Source: Paucibacter sediminis
Lineage (GTDB): Bacteria > Pseudomonadota > Gammaproteobacteria > Burkholderiales > Burkholderiaceae_C
DNA length: 64,000 nucleotides
Assembly: GCF_030254645.1 (NCBI RefSeq)
Contig: NZ_CP116346.1
Coordinates: 2,793,973 to 2,857,972 of the forward strand
Reading direction: 5' to 3'
The position numbers and the translations under genes are program-made. Positions 42,195 through 51,515 of the stretch are shown in pieces. Numbering within the stretch: the first letter of the stretch is position 1; every line of letters starts with the position of its first letter. The notes below the pieces were generated by a model. The model worked only from the letters and a program-made list of their open reading frames with translations, did not search any database and was not told the DNA's origin.

Positions 42195-42557
42195 ATGGGC
42201 GGCATTGTCGCTGATCGGCCGGGGCCGCCGGAGCGCTTCGGTAAGAGCGTGTTTGCGATCCCCTCATGGCGCCCGTTGCCCCGCAAAGGCAGGGGATGCA
42301 AGGCGCAAACCGCAGCCGGGTTGGACACCCGGCGAGGATTTGCAACGCTGCAGACGCTGTCTTTGCGGGGCAACCCGAAGGGCAAGGCAGCCCAGGGGCG
42401 CACTCGTCGTTGCACCCCTTGGCCAGGCGGCGAGCCTGGCCTGCGGCGCGCGCCTAGATTGCGCCCCTGGGCTGCCTTGCGGGCACCATGAGGGGGTCGT
42501 AAACACGCTCTAAGATGCGCGGCTCGGCTGTTACCGCAGCTCATGCAAAGGCAAATC
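42195..42557. other. Intergenic region carrying a MITE-like element
   Basis: 363 bases between divergent genes. Nearly all of it is the inverted-repeat element at 42244-42511. Short open frames inside it occur in all directions and have no signature, so I treat it as noncoding. The Shine-Dalgarno-like AAAGG before 42558 ends the region. Confidence 0.7.
42244..42511. mobile_element. 268-bp MITE-like element with nested inverted repeats
   Basis: Terminal arms of 31 bases (42244-42274 and 42481-42511) are inverted with 28 of 31 matches; both start AGAGCGTGTTT. Inside, a perfect 14-bp pair GTTGCCCCGCAAAG (42275-42288 with 42361-42374) encloses a CCGGGT/ACCCGG hairpin. A perfect 21-bp pair (42382-42402 with 42460-42480) encloses GGCCAGGC/GCCTGGCC (42421-42428 with 42434-42441). 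There is no coding sequence. The layout suggests a non-autonomous mobile element, or a repeat with a stable two-armed fold. Copies elsewhere were not checked. Confidence 0.75.
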
Positions 42558-44711
42558 ATGAAACTTGCTCTCACTGCCCTGGCCCTGGCGGCCTGCACCC
42601 ATGTCGTGGCGCAAACGCCCTACCCGAGCACGCCGCAAAAGCCGGTGAGCGACAACTACCACGGCACCGTGGTGGTGGATCCCTACCGCTGGATGGAGGA
42701 CATGAAGTCCGCCGAGTTCCAGGGCTGGCTGCGCAGCCAGGCCGATTACGCCAAGGCCAGCCTGGCGCAGATCCCCGGCCGTGCGGCCCTGCGCGAGCGC
42801 CTGGGCCAGCTGGCCGACGCGGGTGAGAGCACCGGCGGCTACGAGATCGTCGCGGGCAAGCTGTTCTACATGAAGCGCGCACCGGGCCAGAACCAGTCGC
42901 GCCTGTGGGTGCGTGCCGGCGTCGAGGGCGTAGACCGGGAGCTGCTGGACCCCAACAACATTGCCGGCGAGCCGGGCAAGCATGCGATCGACTGGTACAC
43001 CCCCTCGCCCGATGGCCGCCTGCTGGCGGTGGGCCTGTCCAGCGGCGGCTCCGAGAACAGCGTGCTGCGCGTGCTCGAGGTGGCGAGCGGCAAGTTCCTC
43101 GACGAGGCGATTGCCCACACCGGCCTGAACCAGTACGGCGTGGCCTGGTTCAAGGACATCAGCGGCTTCGCCTACAACCGCCATCCGGCCGACGAGCGCT
43201 ACAACAAGAGCGCCGTGTTCATGCACAAGTTGGGCCAGGACCCGAGCAAGGACCAGCCGCTGTTCGGCTGGGAGGTGAGTGCCAAGGAGAAGTTCGCGAT
43301 CGCCGATCTGCCCTATGTCTACCTCAGCAAGGGCTCGCGCTGGGCGCTGGCCGAGGTGCTGCATGGCGACGCGGTGGAGCGCTCCTACTGGGTGGCCCCG
43401 GCCGACCAGTTGCACCTGGGTGCCGCAACGCCCTGGCGCCGCATCATCAGCCCGGCCGACAAGATCACCCAGGCGGTGATCTCGGGCGACCAGGTCTATG
43501 CCCTGAGCCAGAAGAAGGCCTCGCGCCGCGAACTGCTGAGCCTGGATCTGCGCGCCAAGACCACGCTGTTCCGCGGCGTGCTGCCGGCCGGCGAGAGCGT
43601 GCTGCAGCACATCAGCGCGGCCGACGATGCCGTCTATGTGAAGGCGCTGGATGCGGGCGTCAGCAAGCTCTGGCGCGTGGCCAAGAAGGGCGGCGCGGAG
43701 GTTGCCACGGTGGCACTGCCCTTCGAGGGCACGCTGCGCGAGATCAGCCCGCTGGCTGGCGGCGAATTGCTGGTGCTGCACGAGGGCTGGACCGAGGCGC
43801 CGCAAAGCCTGGTGCTGAATCCGGGCAAGGCCGCAGCACCGGCCCGGCGCGTCGACGTGCAAAAGCCCAACAGCCTCGACACCTCGGGTGTGCAGGCGAA
43901 ACGCGTGATGGTGAAGAGCCATGACGGCGTGATGGTGCCGCTGTCCATCCTCTCGTCCAAGAGCGCGCCGCTGGACGGCAAGCGCCCCACCGTGCTGAGC
44001 GGCTACGGCGCTTATGGCATCACGCAGGAGCCGCGCTTCGGCGCCACCCGCCTGGCCTGGCTGGAGCGCGGCGGCGTGCTGGCGATCTGCCATGTGCGCG
44101 GCGGCGGCGAGCTGGGCGAAGACTGGCACCAGGGCGGCTACATCCTCACCAAGCAGAACACGGTGTCGGACTTCATCGCCTGCGCCGAGTACCTGATCGC
44201 GCACCAATACGCCTCGCCCGCCACCCTGGCTGGCACCGGCGGCAGTGCCGGTGGCATCACCATCGGTGGCGCCATCACGCAGCGCCCCGAGCTGTTTGCC
44301 GCGGCGCAGAGCGCGGTGAGCCTTTCGGACATGCTGCGCATGGAGTTCACGCCCAATGGCGCGCCGAACATTGCCGAGTTCGGCACCGTCAGCAACCCGG
44401 CGCACTTCAAGGCCATGTACGCGATCAGCCCCTATCACCGCGTGCAGGACGGCCGCGCCTACCCGGCCGTGATCGCCACCACCGGCGCCAACGACCCGCG
44501 CGTGGAGGCCTGGGAGCCCGGCAAGCTGGCCGCGCGCCTGCAGGCGGCCAACCCCGAGAGCTACAAGAGCCGGCCGGTGCTGCTGCGCGTGGACTTCGAG
44601 GGCGGCCACGGCATGGGCTCGGGCGTCGCGCAGCGCCTGGACGAAACCGCCGATGTCTGGAGCTTCTTCCTCTGGCAGTTCGGTGACGCCGGCTTCCAGC
44701 CGAAGCCCTGA
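42558..44711 (+). CDS. Prolyl oligopeptidase family serine peptidase, exported
   Basis: 717 residues from ATG 42558 (MKLALTALALAACTHVVAQ), giving a clear signal peptide; the Cys in AACT could be a lipobox-like site but lacks the usual Leu. An in-frame ATG at 42543 is also possible. The beta-propeller domain follows DPYRWMEDM. The catalytic domain has S563 in GGSAGG, D646 in GANDPRVEAWEPGK and H684 in FEGGHGMGSG. It cleaves peptides after proline in the periplasm. It is a single gene flanked by a MITE-like element and a convergent SDR. Confidence 0.93.
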   Translation: MKLALTALALAACTHVVAQTPYPSTPQKPVSDNYHGTVVVDPYRWMEDMKSAEFQGWLRSQADYAKASLAQIPGRAALRERLGQLADAGESTGGYEIVAGKLFYMKRAPGQNQSRLWVRAGVEGVDRELLDPNNIAGEPGKHAIDWYTPSPDGRLLAVGLSSGGSENSVLRVLEVASGKFLDEAIAHTGLNQYGVAWFKDISGFAYNRHPADERYNKSAVFMHKLGQDPSKDQPLFGWEVSAKEKFAIADLPYVYLSKGSRWALAEVLHGDAVERSYWVAPADQLHLGAATPWRRIISPADKITQAVISGDQVYALSQKKASRRELLSLDLRAKTTLFRGVLPAGESVLQHISAADDAVYVKALDAGVSKLWRVAKKGGAEVATVALPFEGTLREISPLAGGELLVLHEGWTEAPQSLVLNPGKAAAPARRVDVQKPNSLDTSGVQAKRVMVKSHDGVMVPLSILSSKSAPLDGKRPTVLSGYGAYGITQEPRFGATRLAWLERGGVLAICHVRGGGELGEDWHQGGYILTKQNTVSDFIACAEYLIAHQYASPATLAGTGGSAGGITIGGAITQRPELFAAAQSAVSLSDMLRMEFTPNGAPNIAEFGTVSNPAHFKAMYAISPYHRVQDGRAYPAVIATTGANDPRVEAWEPGKLAARLQAANPESYKSRPVLLRVDFEGGHGMGSGVAQRLDETADVWSFFLWQFGDAGFQPKP

Positions 44712-44715
44712 ACAA

Positions 44716-44743
44716 CGAGGGGCCAGCGCAAGCTGGCCCCTCG
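44716..44743. terminator. Very stable hairpin between convergent genes
   Basis: Perfect 12-bp stem CGAGGGGCCAGC / GCTGGCCCCTCG with a GCAA tetraloop (44716-44727, 44732-44743). There is no T-run on either side, so it is likely a 3'-end stabiliser or weak bidirectional terminator for the peptidase and fabG-like genes. Confidence 0.6.
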
Positions 44744-44746
44744 TGC

Positions 44747-45487
44747 TTAGACGGTCATGCCGCCGGACACTTCCAACACGGCGCCGTTGACATAACTCGC
44801 CTCGTCGCTGGCCAGGAAGGCATAGACGTTGGCGATCTCCTCGGGCTTGCCCAGGCGCTTGAGCGGCACATGGGCGCGCATCTCGTCCATCACCTTGTCG
44901 GGGATGGTGCCGAGGATGGGGGTCTCGATGAAGCCCGGGGCCACCGCGTTGACGCGCACGCCCTTGGGGCCCAGCTCGCGGCTCCAGGTCTTGGTGAAGC
45001 CGATCACGCCGAACTTGCTGGCGGCATAGTTGGTCTGGCCGAAGTTGCCGTAGATGCCCACCACCGAGGAGGCGTTGAGGATCACGCCGCCGCCCTGCGC
45101 CACCATGGTGTCGGCCACCGCCTGGGCGCAGTGGAAGACGCCGCGCAGGTTCACGTCGATGACGGCATCGAACTGCTCCAGGCTCATCTTCTGCAGGCGC
45201 GCGTCCTTGGTGATGCCGGCGTTGTTCACCAGCACGTCGATGCGGCCGTACTGTTCCAGCACCGCGGCCGTCATCAGGTCGACCGAGACGCGGTCGGTCA
45301 CGTCCAGCACGCGACCCATGGCGCTGGCGCCGGCGGCCTCGCAGGCCGCGACCGCGGCATCCACGCCCTCGGCACGCCGGTCGCACACCACCACGGTGGC
45401 GCCTTCCTGGGCAAACTTGAGGGCGGTGGCCAGGCCAATGCCCTGGGCGGCGCCGGTGATGATGCAGACCTTGTTCTTCAAACGCAT
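44747..45487 (-). CDS. SDR oxidoreductase, FabG-like 3-oxoacyl-ACP reductase
   Basis: 246 residues from [25 protein letters not shown]. The NAD(P) glycine motif [15 protein letters not shown], the catalytic Ser region [14 protein letters not shown] and the YxxxK in TNYAASKFG are complete, and the C-terminus (SGGMTV) matches FabG. It may reduce 3-oxoacyl-ACP or acetoacetyl-CoA, so PhaB-like use cannot be ruled out. It overlaps the YqiA-like gene by 10 bases and has no clear Shine-Dalgarno of its own. Confidence 0.92.
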   Translation of the reverse strand: MRLKNKVCIITGAAQGIGLATALKFAQEGATVVVCDRRAEGVDAAVAACEAAGASAMGRVLDVTDRVSVDLMTAAVLEQYGRIDVLVNNAGITKDARLQKMSLEQFDAVIDVNLRGVFHCAQAVADTMVAQGGGVILNASSVVGIYGNFGQTNYAASKFGVIGFTKTWSRELGPKGVRVNAVAPGFIETPILGTIPDKVMDEMRAHVPLKRLGKPEEIANVYAFLASDEASYVNGAVLEVSGGMTV

Positions 45488-46068
45488 AGGAGAAATTCCG
45501 TCAGTTCGTGGAGGTAGTCGTCGAAATCGGACAGGCCGTGATCGCTGCCTTCCAGCAGCTTGATGCGGCAGCCCGCGTAGCGGGCCTGCATCTCGCGCCA
45601 GTCCAGCACCTCGTCGCCCTTGGCGATCACCGCCAGCAGGCGCTCGGGATGGGCCAGCTTGCCGAGGGTTTGCGCGCGCAGCTCGTCGACGAACTCGGCG
45701 CGGAAGAAGAACTTCTCGTCCGGGTTCTGCCAGCAGCTGTGCTCGCCGATATAGCGCGCCAGGTCGCGCGCCGGATCCACCGCGGGGTTCAAGAGCACGG
45801 CGCGGCAGCCGGTGGCCTGCGCCACCTGGGTGGCATAGAAGCCTCCCAGCGAGCTGCCCATCACGGCCATGCGCTCGCGCGGCCAGGTCTGGATCAGCGC
45901 CATGACTTCCCGCATGGCCGCGGCCGGCGAGGGCGGCAGCTGCGGGCAGGCCCACCGCAGCTGCGGGCGCTGCTCGCCCACCCAGGCCGCCATGCGCTGG
46001 GCCTTGGCCGAGCGTGGCGAGGAGCGAAAGCCATGCAGGTAGAGCAGGTGGGTGGTGCGGTGAGGCAT
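45478..46068 (-). CDS. YqiA/YcfP-like alpha/beta hydrolase
   Basis: 196 residues. [18 protein letters not shown] is the oxyanion region, the nucleophile Ser is in [10 protein letters not shown], and the catalytic His in [12 protein letters not shown]. This matches the small YqiA esterase family. It is cytoplasmic with no signal. Substrate unknown. It overlaps the next SDR gene by 10 bases, so the two are cotranscribed. Confidence 0.9.
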   Translation of the reverse strand: MPHRTTHLLYLHGFRSSPRSAKAQRMAAWVGEQRPQLRWACPQLPPSPAAAMREVMALIQTWPRERMAVMGSSLGGFYATQVAQATGCRAVLLNPAVDPARDLARYIGEHSCWQNPDEKFFFRAEFVDELRAQTLGKLAHPERLLAVIAKGDEVLDWREMQARYAGCRIKLLEGSDHGLSDFDDYLHELTEFLLCV

Positions 46069-46246
46069 GGGGCCGCAGTCTAGCGGCAGGGCCGCCCGCG
46101 GTCTGTCAGCCCGGCGTCACCGGCGACGTGCGATGAAGCACGGTTTTCTGGGTGCGATCGGAGTTTGGCCGCATTGACGGGTGCGGCCGGCACGGCGACA
46201 GTCGCGCCTTTGCTGCTCTTTTGCATCTGCAATCCCAATCCCATCC

Positions 46247-48871
46247 ATGAGCTCTACCCAGAACCTCACCGCCGTTGCGGCCGCCCTGCTGCTGCTGGGC
46301 GCCACGGCCCACGCGCAGACGACCGCTCCCGCTGCCCCTGCGAACGGCGCTTCCGCACCCGCGGCCACGCCGCCACGTCCGGCCGCCGATCCCGCCGCGC
46401 CCAAGCCCTTTGCCGAGGTGAGCAAGGATGCCAAGCGCCAGGACGGCCTGTTCCCGATCTGGCGCAAGGACGAGAAGGTCTGGCTGGAGATCCCCAAGGC
46501 GCAGTTCAACAAGCCCTTCATGTTCACCGTCAACTACGCCAATGCGGTGGGCGAGCGTGGCCTCTATGCCAGCCAGATGGGCCGCGCCCTGATGGCCGAG
46601 TGGCGCCGCGTCGGCAACCAGGTGCAGCTGATCGCGCTCAACACCAAGTTCCGCGCCGAGGGCGGCGGCAAGCTGGCCGGCGAACAGGCCTTCTCGCCCA
46701 GCCTGCTGGCCTCCGGCACGCTGGCCAGCGCCGAGCATCCGGAGCGCAAGTCGGTGCTGGTGGACGCGGCCCTGCTGCTGACCGACATCCCCGGCATGTC
46801 CACGCGCCTGGAGATGGCCTACCGCCTGCCCTTCGCGGCCGACCGTGCCAACTCCTATTTCGAGGCCGCGCGCGCCGACGCCAAGCTCAGCACGCTGACC
46901 GCGCGCATGCACTTCGCCACCCCGCGCATCCCGGCGCCGCCGCTGACCCCCGCGCCCGTGCCCATGCCCACGCCGCCGCAGGCCACGCCGGACCCGCGCA
47001 GCATGTTCCTGAGCTTCGTCTACAACTTCCAGGCCCTGCCCGAGACCGTGATGGCGCCGCGCCGGACCGATCCGCGCCTGGGCCATTTCGCCGAGTCTTT
47101 CAGCGATCTGAGCAATGACAACAAGCCGAACCCGCGCGTCCACTACCTGAAGCGCTGGCGCCTGGAGAAGCAGGACGCCAGCGCCGCGCTGAGCGAGCCG
47201 GTGCAGCCCATCACCTACTGGATGGACAAGAACATCCCGGCCAAGTACCGCGGCGCGGTGGAGGCCGGCATCCTGGAGTGGAACAAGGCCTTCGAGAAGA
47301 TCGGCTTCAAGAACGCCGTGGTCGCCAAGCAGCAGCCCGATGATGCCGATTGGGACAATATGGACGCCGGCCATGCCTCGATCCGCTGGTTCGTCGGCGC
47401 CGACGTGGGCTTTGCCATCGGCCCCAGCCACGCCGATCCGCGCAGTGGCGAGATCCTGGACGCGGACATCGGCATGAGCGATGTGTTCGCCCGCGGCGGC
47501 CGCGCCTTCATTGCCGAGGACGTGGGCCCGGGCAAGCATGCGGCGCATGCCGATGAGGACTTCTGCAACTACGCCCACGAAGCCGCCGCCGAGATGGGCT
47601 TCGCGATGGACGTGCTGGAAGCGCGCGGCGAGATCGCGCCCGACAGCCCCGAGGCCGAGGCCTTTGTGCAGGCGCGCATCAAGGACGTGATCATGCACGA
47701 GGTGGGTCACACCCTGGGCCTGAAGCACAACTTCAAGGCCTCCACCACCGTCACGCAGGCGCAGCTGAGCGACAAGGCCTACACCGAAGCCAAGGGCATC
47801 TCCGGCTCGGTGATGGACTACAACGCCTACAACCTCGCGCTGCAGGGCGAGACCCAGGGCAGCTACAACAACACCACCCTGGGTGCCTACGACTACTGGG
47901 CGATCGAATACGCCTACAAGCCGCTGGCCCCCGAGGCGGAGGCGGCCGAGCTGGCCAAGATCGCCGCGCGCAGCACCGAGCTGCAGCTGGCCTATGCCGA
48001 CGACGCCGACGCCGACCTGTTCGACGGCATCGATCCGCTGGCGAACCGCTTCGACCTCGGCGCCGACCCGATGGCCTATTTCAAGCGCCGCCTCAAGCTC
48101 TCGCAGGAGCTGTGGGGCCGCGTGCAGGACCGCAAGCCGCAGGCCGGTGACGATCCGCTGCGCCAGCGCCGCTCGCTGGTGAACGGTTTCAACCAGCTCT
48201 ACCGCGCGGCCGAGCTGGTGGGCAAGTATGTCGGCGGCATGCATATGCAGCGCGACCTGCCGGGCTCCACCGGCCGCACCGCGTTCAGCCCGGTCGAGCC
48301 GGCGCAGCAGCGCGAGGCCCTGAAGTTCCTGGCCAGCGGCCTGTTCAGCGCCGATTCCTTCCGCTTCCGCCCCGAGTTCCTCAGCACCCTGCAGGTGGAC
48401 TACAACGAGTGGGAGCGCGTCGGCCCGATGAACATCCCGGCCGCGGTGGCGCGTGTGCAGCTGGTGGTGCTGGACCGCCTGCTCAACGCCAATACCGCGC
48501 AGCGCCTGATGGACCTGCCGGCCTATGTGCCTGAGAAGCAGCGCAAGGGCATCATCTCGCTCAGCGAGGTCTACGGCACCCTGCAGTCCAGCATCTGGAG
48601 CGAGCTCAAGAGCGGCGCCGAGATCGACCGCCTGCGCCGCAATCTGCAGCGCGAGCACCTCAAGCGCCTGCAATCCGTGCTCACCAAGGGCGGTGCCCCC
48701 GGCGTGATGGCCGATGCCTACGCGCTGGCGCGCCTGCACGCGGTGCAGCTGCAGAGCGATCTGCGCGCGGCGCTGGGCAAGGGCGGCCAGTCGGTGGAGA
48801 CGCGCGCGCACCTGGCCGAGAGCCTGGACATGCTGGGCAGCGTGTTGCGCGCCAATATGCAGCGCAGCTGA
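46247..48871 (+). CDS. Secreted zinc-dependent metalloprotease (DUF4953/DUF5117 type)
   Basis: 874 residues from MSSTQNLTAVAAALLLLGATAHAQ, a signal peptide with AHA-Q cleavage. A Pro/Ala linker follows, then a DUF5117-like beta region. The zinc site is HEVGHTLGLKH, with ligands H484, H488 and H494 and E485 as catalytic base. It also has a conserved SVMDYNAYNLAL after the zinc site (Met-turn). The substrate is not known. It is a single gene with a terminator after it. An in-frame ATG at 46181 would destroy the signal peptide, so 46247 is used. Confidence 0.92.
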   Translation: MSSTQNLTAVAAALLLLGATAHAQTTAPAAPANGASAPAATPPRPAADPAAPKPFAEVSKDAKRQDGLFPIWRKDEKVWLEIPKAQFNKPFMFTVNYANAVGERGLYASQMGRALMAEWRRVGNQVQLIALNTKFRAEGGGKLAGEQAFSPSLLASGTLASAEHPERKSVLVDAALLLTDIPGMSTRLEMAYRLPFAADRANSYFEAARADAKLSTLTARMHFATPRIPAPPLTPAPVPMPTPPQATPDPRSMFLSFVYNFQALPETVMAPRRTDPRLGHFAESFSDLSNDNKPNPRVHYLKRWRLEKQDASAALSEPVQPITYWMDKNIPAKYRGAVEAGILEWNKAFEKIGFKNAVVAKQQPDDADWDNMDAGHASIRWFVGADVGFAIGPSHADPRSGEILDADIGMSDVFARGGRAFIAEDVGPGKHAAHADEDFCNYAHEAAAEMGFAMDVLEARGEIAPDSPEAEAFVQARIKDVIMHEVGHTLGLKHNFKASTTVTQAQLSDKAYTEAKGISGSVMDYNAYNLALQGETQGSYNNTTLGAYDYWAIEYAYKPLAPEAEAAELAKIAARSTELQLAYADDADADLFDGIDPLANRFDLGADPMAYFKRRLKLSQELWGRVQDRKPQAGDDPLRQRRSLVNGFNQLYRAAELVGKYVGGMHMQRDLPGSTGRTAFSPVEPAQQREALKFLASGLFSADSFRFRPEFLSTLQVDYNEWERVGPMNIPAAVARVQLVVLDRLLNANTAQRLMDLPAYVPEKQRKGIISLSEVYGTLQSSIWSELKSGAEIDRLRRNLQREHLKRLQSVLTKGGAPGVMADAYALARLHAVQLQSDLRAALGKGGQSVETRAHLAESLDMLGSVLRANMQRS

Positions 48872-48905
48872 CCGTCAGCCTGAGCGGGCGCCCCGCCCGC
48901 AATGC

Positions 48906-48934
48906 AAAAGCCGGCCTCAGGGCCGGCTTTTTTT
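48906..48934 (+). terminator. Terminator after the metalloprotease gene
   Basis: Stem GCCGGCC / GGCCGGC (48910-48916 with 48921-48927), loop TCAG, then seven T; the A-run before the stem gives a partial T-run on the minus strand, so it may serve the convergent gene too. Confidence 0.9.
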
Positions 48935-48937
48935 GTG

Positions 48938-50029
48938 TCATTTCGGCGCGCTGCGCCGCCCGTCCTGGGCCACGATGTCCCACACCGCGATGAACATGGC
49001 GGCGATCAGCGGCCCGATCACGAAGCCGTTCAGGCCCAGCACCGCCATGCCGCCGAGGGTGGAGACCAGCACCACATAGTCGGGCATCTTGCTGTCCTTG
49101 CCGACCAGCAGCGGGCGCAGCAGGTTGTCCACCAGCCCGATCACCAGCACGCCATAGGCGATCAGGCCCAGGCCCTGGCCGATCGCGCCGGTGGCCAGCA
49201 GGTAGATGGCCAGCGGCAGCCAGACCAGGCCGGCGCCCACCGCCGGCAGCAGCGACAGAAAGGCCATCAGCACCGCCCACAGCACCGGCGCGTGCACGTC
49301 CAGCACCCAGAAGGCCAGGCCGCCGAGCGCGCCCTGCAGCGCGGCCACGGCGATATTGCCCTTCACGGTGGCGCCGATCACGGCGCGGAACTTCTCCATC
49401 AGGCGGCGCTTGTGGGCGGCGCGCAGCGGCAGGGCATGGCGCAGCAGCACGGACAGGCGATCGCCATCGCGCAGCAGGAAGAACAGCAGGTAGAGCATGA
49501 CGAAGAAGCTCACCACCACATCGAAGGTGTCCTGGCCGAAACCGAAGGCCTTGGTGGCGATGGCCTGGCTGAGCTGCTTGAGCGCCTCGGTCAGCTTCTG
49601 CTGCAGGTCCAGCGGATCGCTGACGCCGAGTTTTTCCAGCCCGCTGAGCAGGCCGGCGGGCAGGGCCGCGTAGACCTGCTGCACATAGCCGCTGAAGCTG
49701 AACTCGCCGGACTTGAGCTTGGCATAGAGCGCACCGGCCTCCTGGGCCAGCGCGATGCTCACCAGCGTCAGCGGCAGTATCACCAGCAGCAGTACCAGGC
49801 TCAGCGTCAGCAGCGCCGCCAGGGTGGCGCGCTGGCCGCAGCGCCGCAGCATCCAGCGGTGCAGCGGCGCGAACACGATCGCCGCGGCCGTGCCCCACAG
49901 CAGCGCGCCGTAGAGCGGCCAGAGGATCCAGGCGAAGGCCAGCGTCACCAGCGCCAGCAGGACCACGAAGCTCTTGTCCTGCAGGGCGGGTGAGTTGGCG
50001 GACGAGTCGTCGGAGGGGGCAGCTGACAT
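48938..50029 (-). CDS. AI-2E/PerM family membrane transporter
   Basis: 363 residues with about eight membrane segments, such as FVVLLALVTLAFAWILWPLYGALLWG, TLSLVLLLVILPLTLVSIAL and VVSFFVMLYLLFFLLRDGD. The family signature around PAVGAGLVWLPLAIYLLATG and the Gly-rich GLGLIAYGVLVIGLVDNLLRPLLVG are clear. Members include TqsA, YdiK and PerM, and most have unknown substrates. It lies downstream of mpl on the same strand. Its end meets a terminator facing the metalloprotease gene. Confidence 0.9.
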   Translation of the reverse strand: MSAAPSDDSSANSPALQDKSFVVLLALVTLAFAWILWPLYGALLWGTAAAIVFAPLHRWMLRRCGQRATLAALLTLSLVLLLVILPLTLVSIALAQEAGALYAKLKSGEFSFSGYVQQVYAALPAGLLSGLEKLGVSDPLDLQQKLTEALKQLSQAIATKAFGFGQDTFDVVVSFFVMLYLLFFLLRDGDRLSVLLRHALPLRAAHKRRLMEKFRAVIGATVKGNIAVAALQGALGGLAFWVLDVHAPVLWAVLMAFLSLLPAVGAGLVWLPLAIYLLATGAIGQGLGLIAYGVLVIGLVDNLLRPLLVGKDSKMPDYVVLVSTLGGMAVLGLNGFVIGPLIAAMFIAVWDIVAQDGRRSAPK

Positions 50030-50086
50030 GGGGCGCTCTCGGCGGGCTGGAGAGCGGCCATGGTAGCCGGGGCGGCAGCGCCGGCC

Positions 50087-51463
50087 TCAGCGGCCCTTGG
50101 CCTCCAGCGCCGCCAGCAGCTTCTCGTGGATGCCGCCGAAGCCGCCATTGCTCATGCACAGCACATGATCGCCGGGCCTGGCGGCCTTCACCACCGCGGC
50201 CACCAGGGCGTCGACATCGGTGCCGACGAGGGCCTGCGCGCCCATCGGTGCGAGTGCCTCCTTGGCGTCCCAGCTCAGCCCGGCCTGGTTGCAGAAGCTC
50301 AGGTCGGCTTCCTCCAGGGCCCAGGGCAGCTGCGCCTTCATGGTGCCCAGCTTCATGGTGTTGGAGCGCGGCTCGAACACCGCCAGGATGCGCTCGCTCG
50401 GTGCGATCTTGCGGCGCAGGCCGTTCACCGTGGTGCGGATCGCGGTGGGGTGGTGGGCGAAGTCGTCGTAGACCTTGACCCCGCCCGCCTCGCCGCGCAG
50501 CTCCAGCCGGCGGCGCACGTTCTGGAAGCTGGCCAGCGCGGCGGCCGACTGCTCGGGCGTCACGCCCACATGCTCGGCCGCGGCCATCGCCGCCAGCGCG
50601 TTGAGCTGGTTGTGCTCGCCCAGCAGCGCCCATTCCACGCGCGCCACCTTGAGGCTGCCGCGTAGCACGTCGAAGGCCTGCGGCTCGCCGCGCGCACGCA
50701 GCGCGCCGGGCTCTTCCTTGCGCGAACCGAAACGCTGCAGCTCGCTCCAGCAGCCGCGCGCCAGCACGCGCTGCAGCGCCTCCTCGCGTGCGTTCACGAT
50801 CACGCGGCCCGTGGCCGGCACGGTGCGCACCAGGTGGTGGAACTGGGTCTCGATGGCGGCCAGGTCGGCAAAGATGTCGGCGTGGTCGAACTCGAGGTTG
50901 TTGAGGATGGCGGTGCGCGGCCGGTAATGCACGAACTTGCTGCGCTTGTCGAAGAAGGCGGTGTCGTATTCATCGGCCTCGATGACGAAGCATTTGCCCG
51001 CGCCCAGGCGCGCCGACACGCCGAAGTTCTGCGGCACGCCGCCCACCAGGAAGCCGGGCTGCAGGCCGGCATGCTCCAGGATCCAGGCCAGCATCGAGGT
51101 GGTGCTGGTCTTGCCATGCGTGCCCGCCACCGCCAGCACATGGCGGCCCTGCAGCACATGGCTGGCCAGCCATTCGGGGCCGCTGGTATAGGGCAGGCCC
51201 TGGTCCATGATGGCTTCCATCAGCGGGAAGCGGCCCTCGCTGGAGCGCGTCACCACATTGCCGATCACGAACAGATCGGGCTTGAGCTCCAGCTGCTCGG
51301 CGCCGAAGCCCTGGATCAGCTCGATGCCCAGGGCCTGCAGCTGCTCCGACATGGGCGGGTAGACATTGGCGTCGCAGCCGGTGACACGGTGGCCGGCTTC
51401 GCGGGCGAGGGCGGCCAGGCCGCCCATGAAGGTGCCGCAGATGCCGAGGATGTGGATGTGCAT
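50087..51463 (-). CDS. mpl: UDP-N-acetylmuramate:L-alanyl-gamma-D-glutamyl-meso-DAP ligase
   Basis: 458 residues. MHIHILGICGTFMGGLAALAREAGH is the Mpl N-terminus, and the ATP loop is GTHGKTSTTSMLAW. The middle domain has NLEFDHADIF and the C-terminal domain VYDDFAHHPTAIRTTV. It reattaches murein tripeptide to UDP-MurNAc in wall recycling, complementing AmpD. It starts 52 bases after hemL on the same strand. Confidence 0.96.
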   Translation of the reverse strand: MHIHILGICGTFMGGLAALAREAGHRVTGCDANVYPPMSEQLQALGIELIQGFGAEQLELKPDLFVIGNVVTRSSEGRFPLMEAIMDQGLPYTSGPEWLASHVLQGRHVLAVAGTHGKTSTTSMLAWILEHAGLQPGFLVGGVPQNFGVSARLGAGKCFVIEADEYDTAFFDKRSKFVHYRPRTAILNNLEFDHADIFADLAAIETQFHHLVRTVPATGRVIVNAREEALQRVLARGCWSELQRFGSRKEEPGALRARGEPQAFDVLRGSLKVARVEWALLGEHNQLNALAAMAAAEHVGVTPEQSAAALASFQNVRRRLELRGEAGGVKVYDDFAHHPTAIRTTVNGLRRKIAPSERILAVFEPRSNTMKLGTMKAQLPWALEEADLSFCNQAGLSWDAKEALAPMGAQALVGTDVDALVAAVVKAARPGDHVLCMSNGGFGGIHEKLLAALEAKGR

Positions 51464-51515
51464 GGGAATGGCGAGGAACGGGGCAAGAGAAGGGCGCCGG
51501 TGGGCGCGCGGCGCT

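Noticed and set aside
42266-42457. Short open frames inside the nested-repeat element
   Set aside because: They arise from the palindromic GC-rich sequence on both strands and have no signature or ribosome site.
46106-48811. 901-codon antisense frame over the metalloprotease
   Set aside because: The metalloprotease has a signal peptide and HEVGHTLGLKH zinc site; the antisense frame has no motif.
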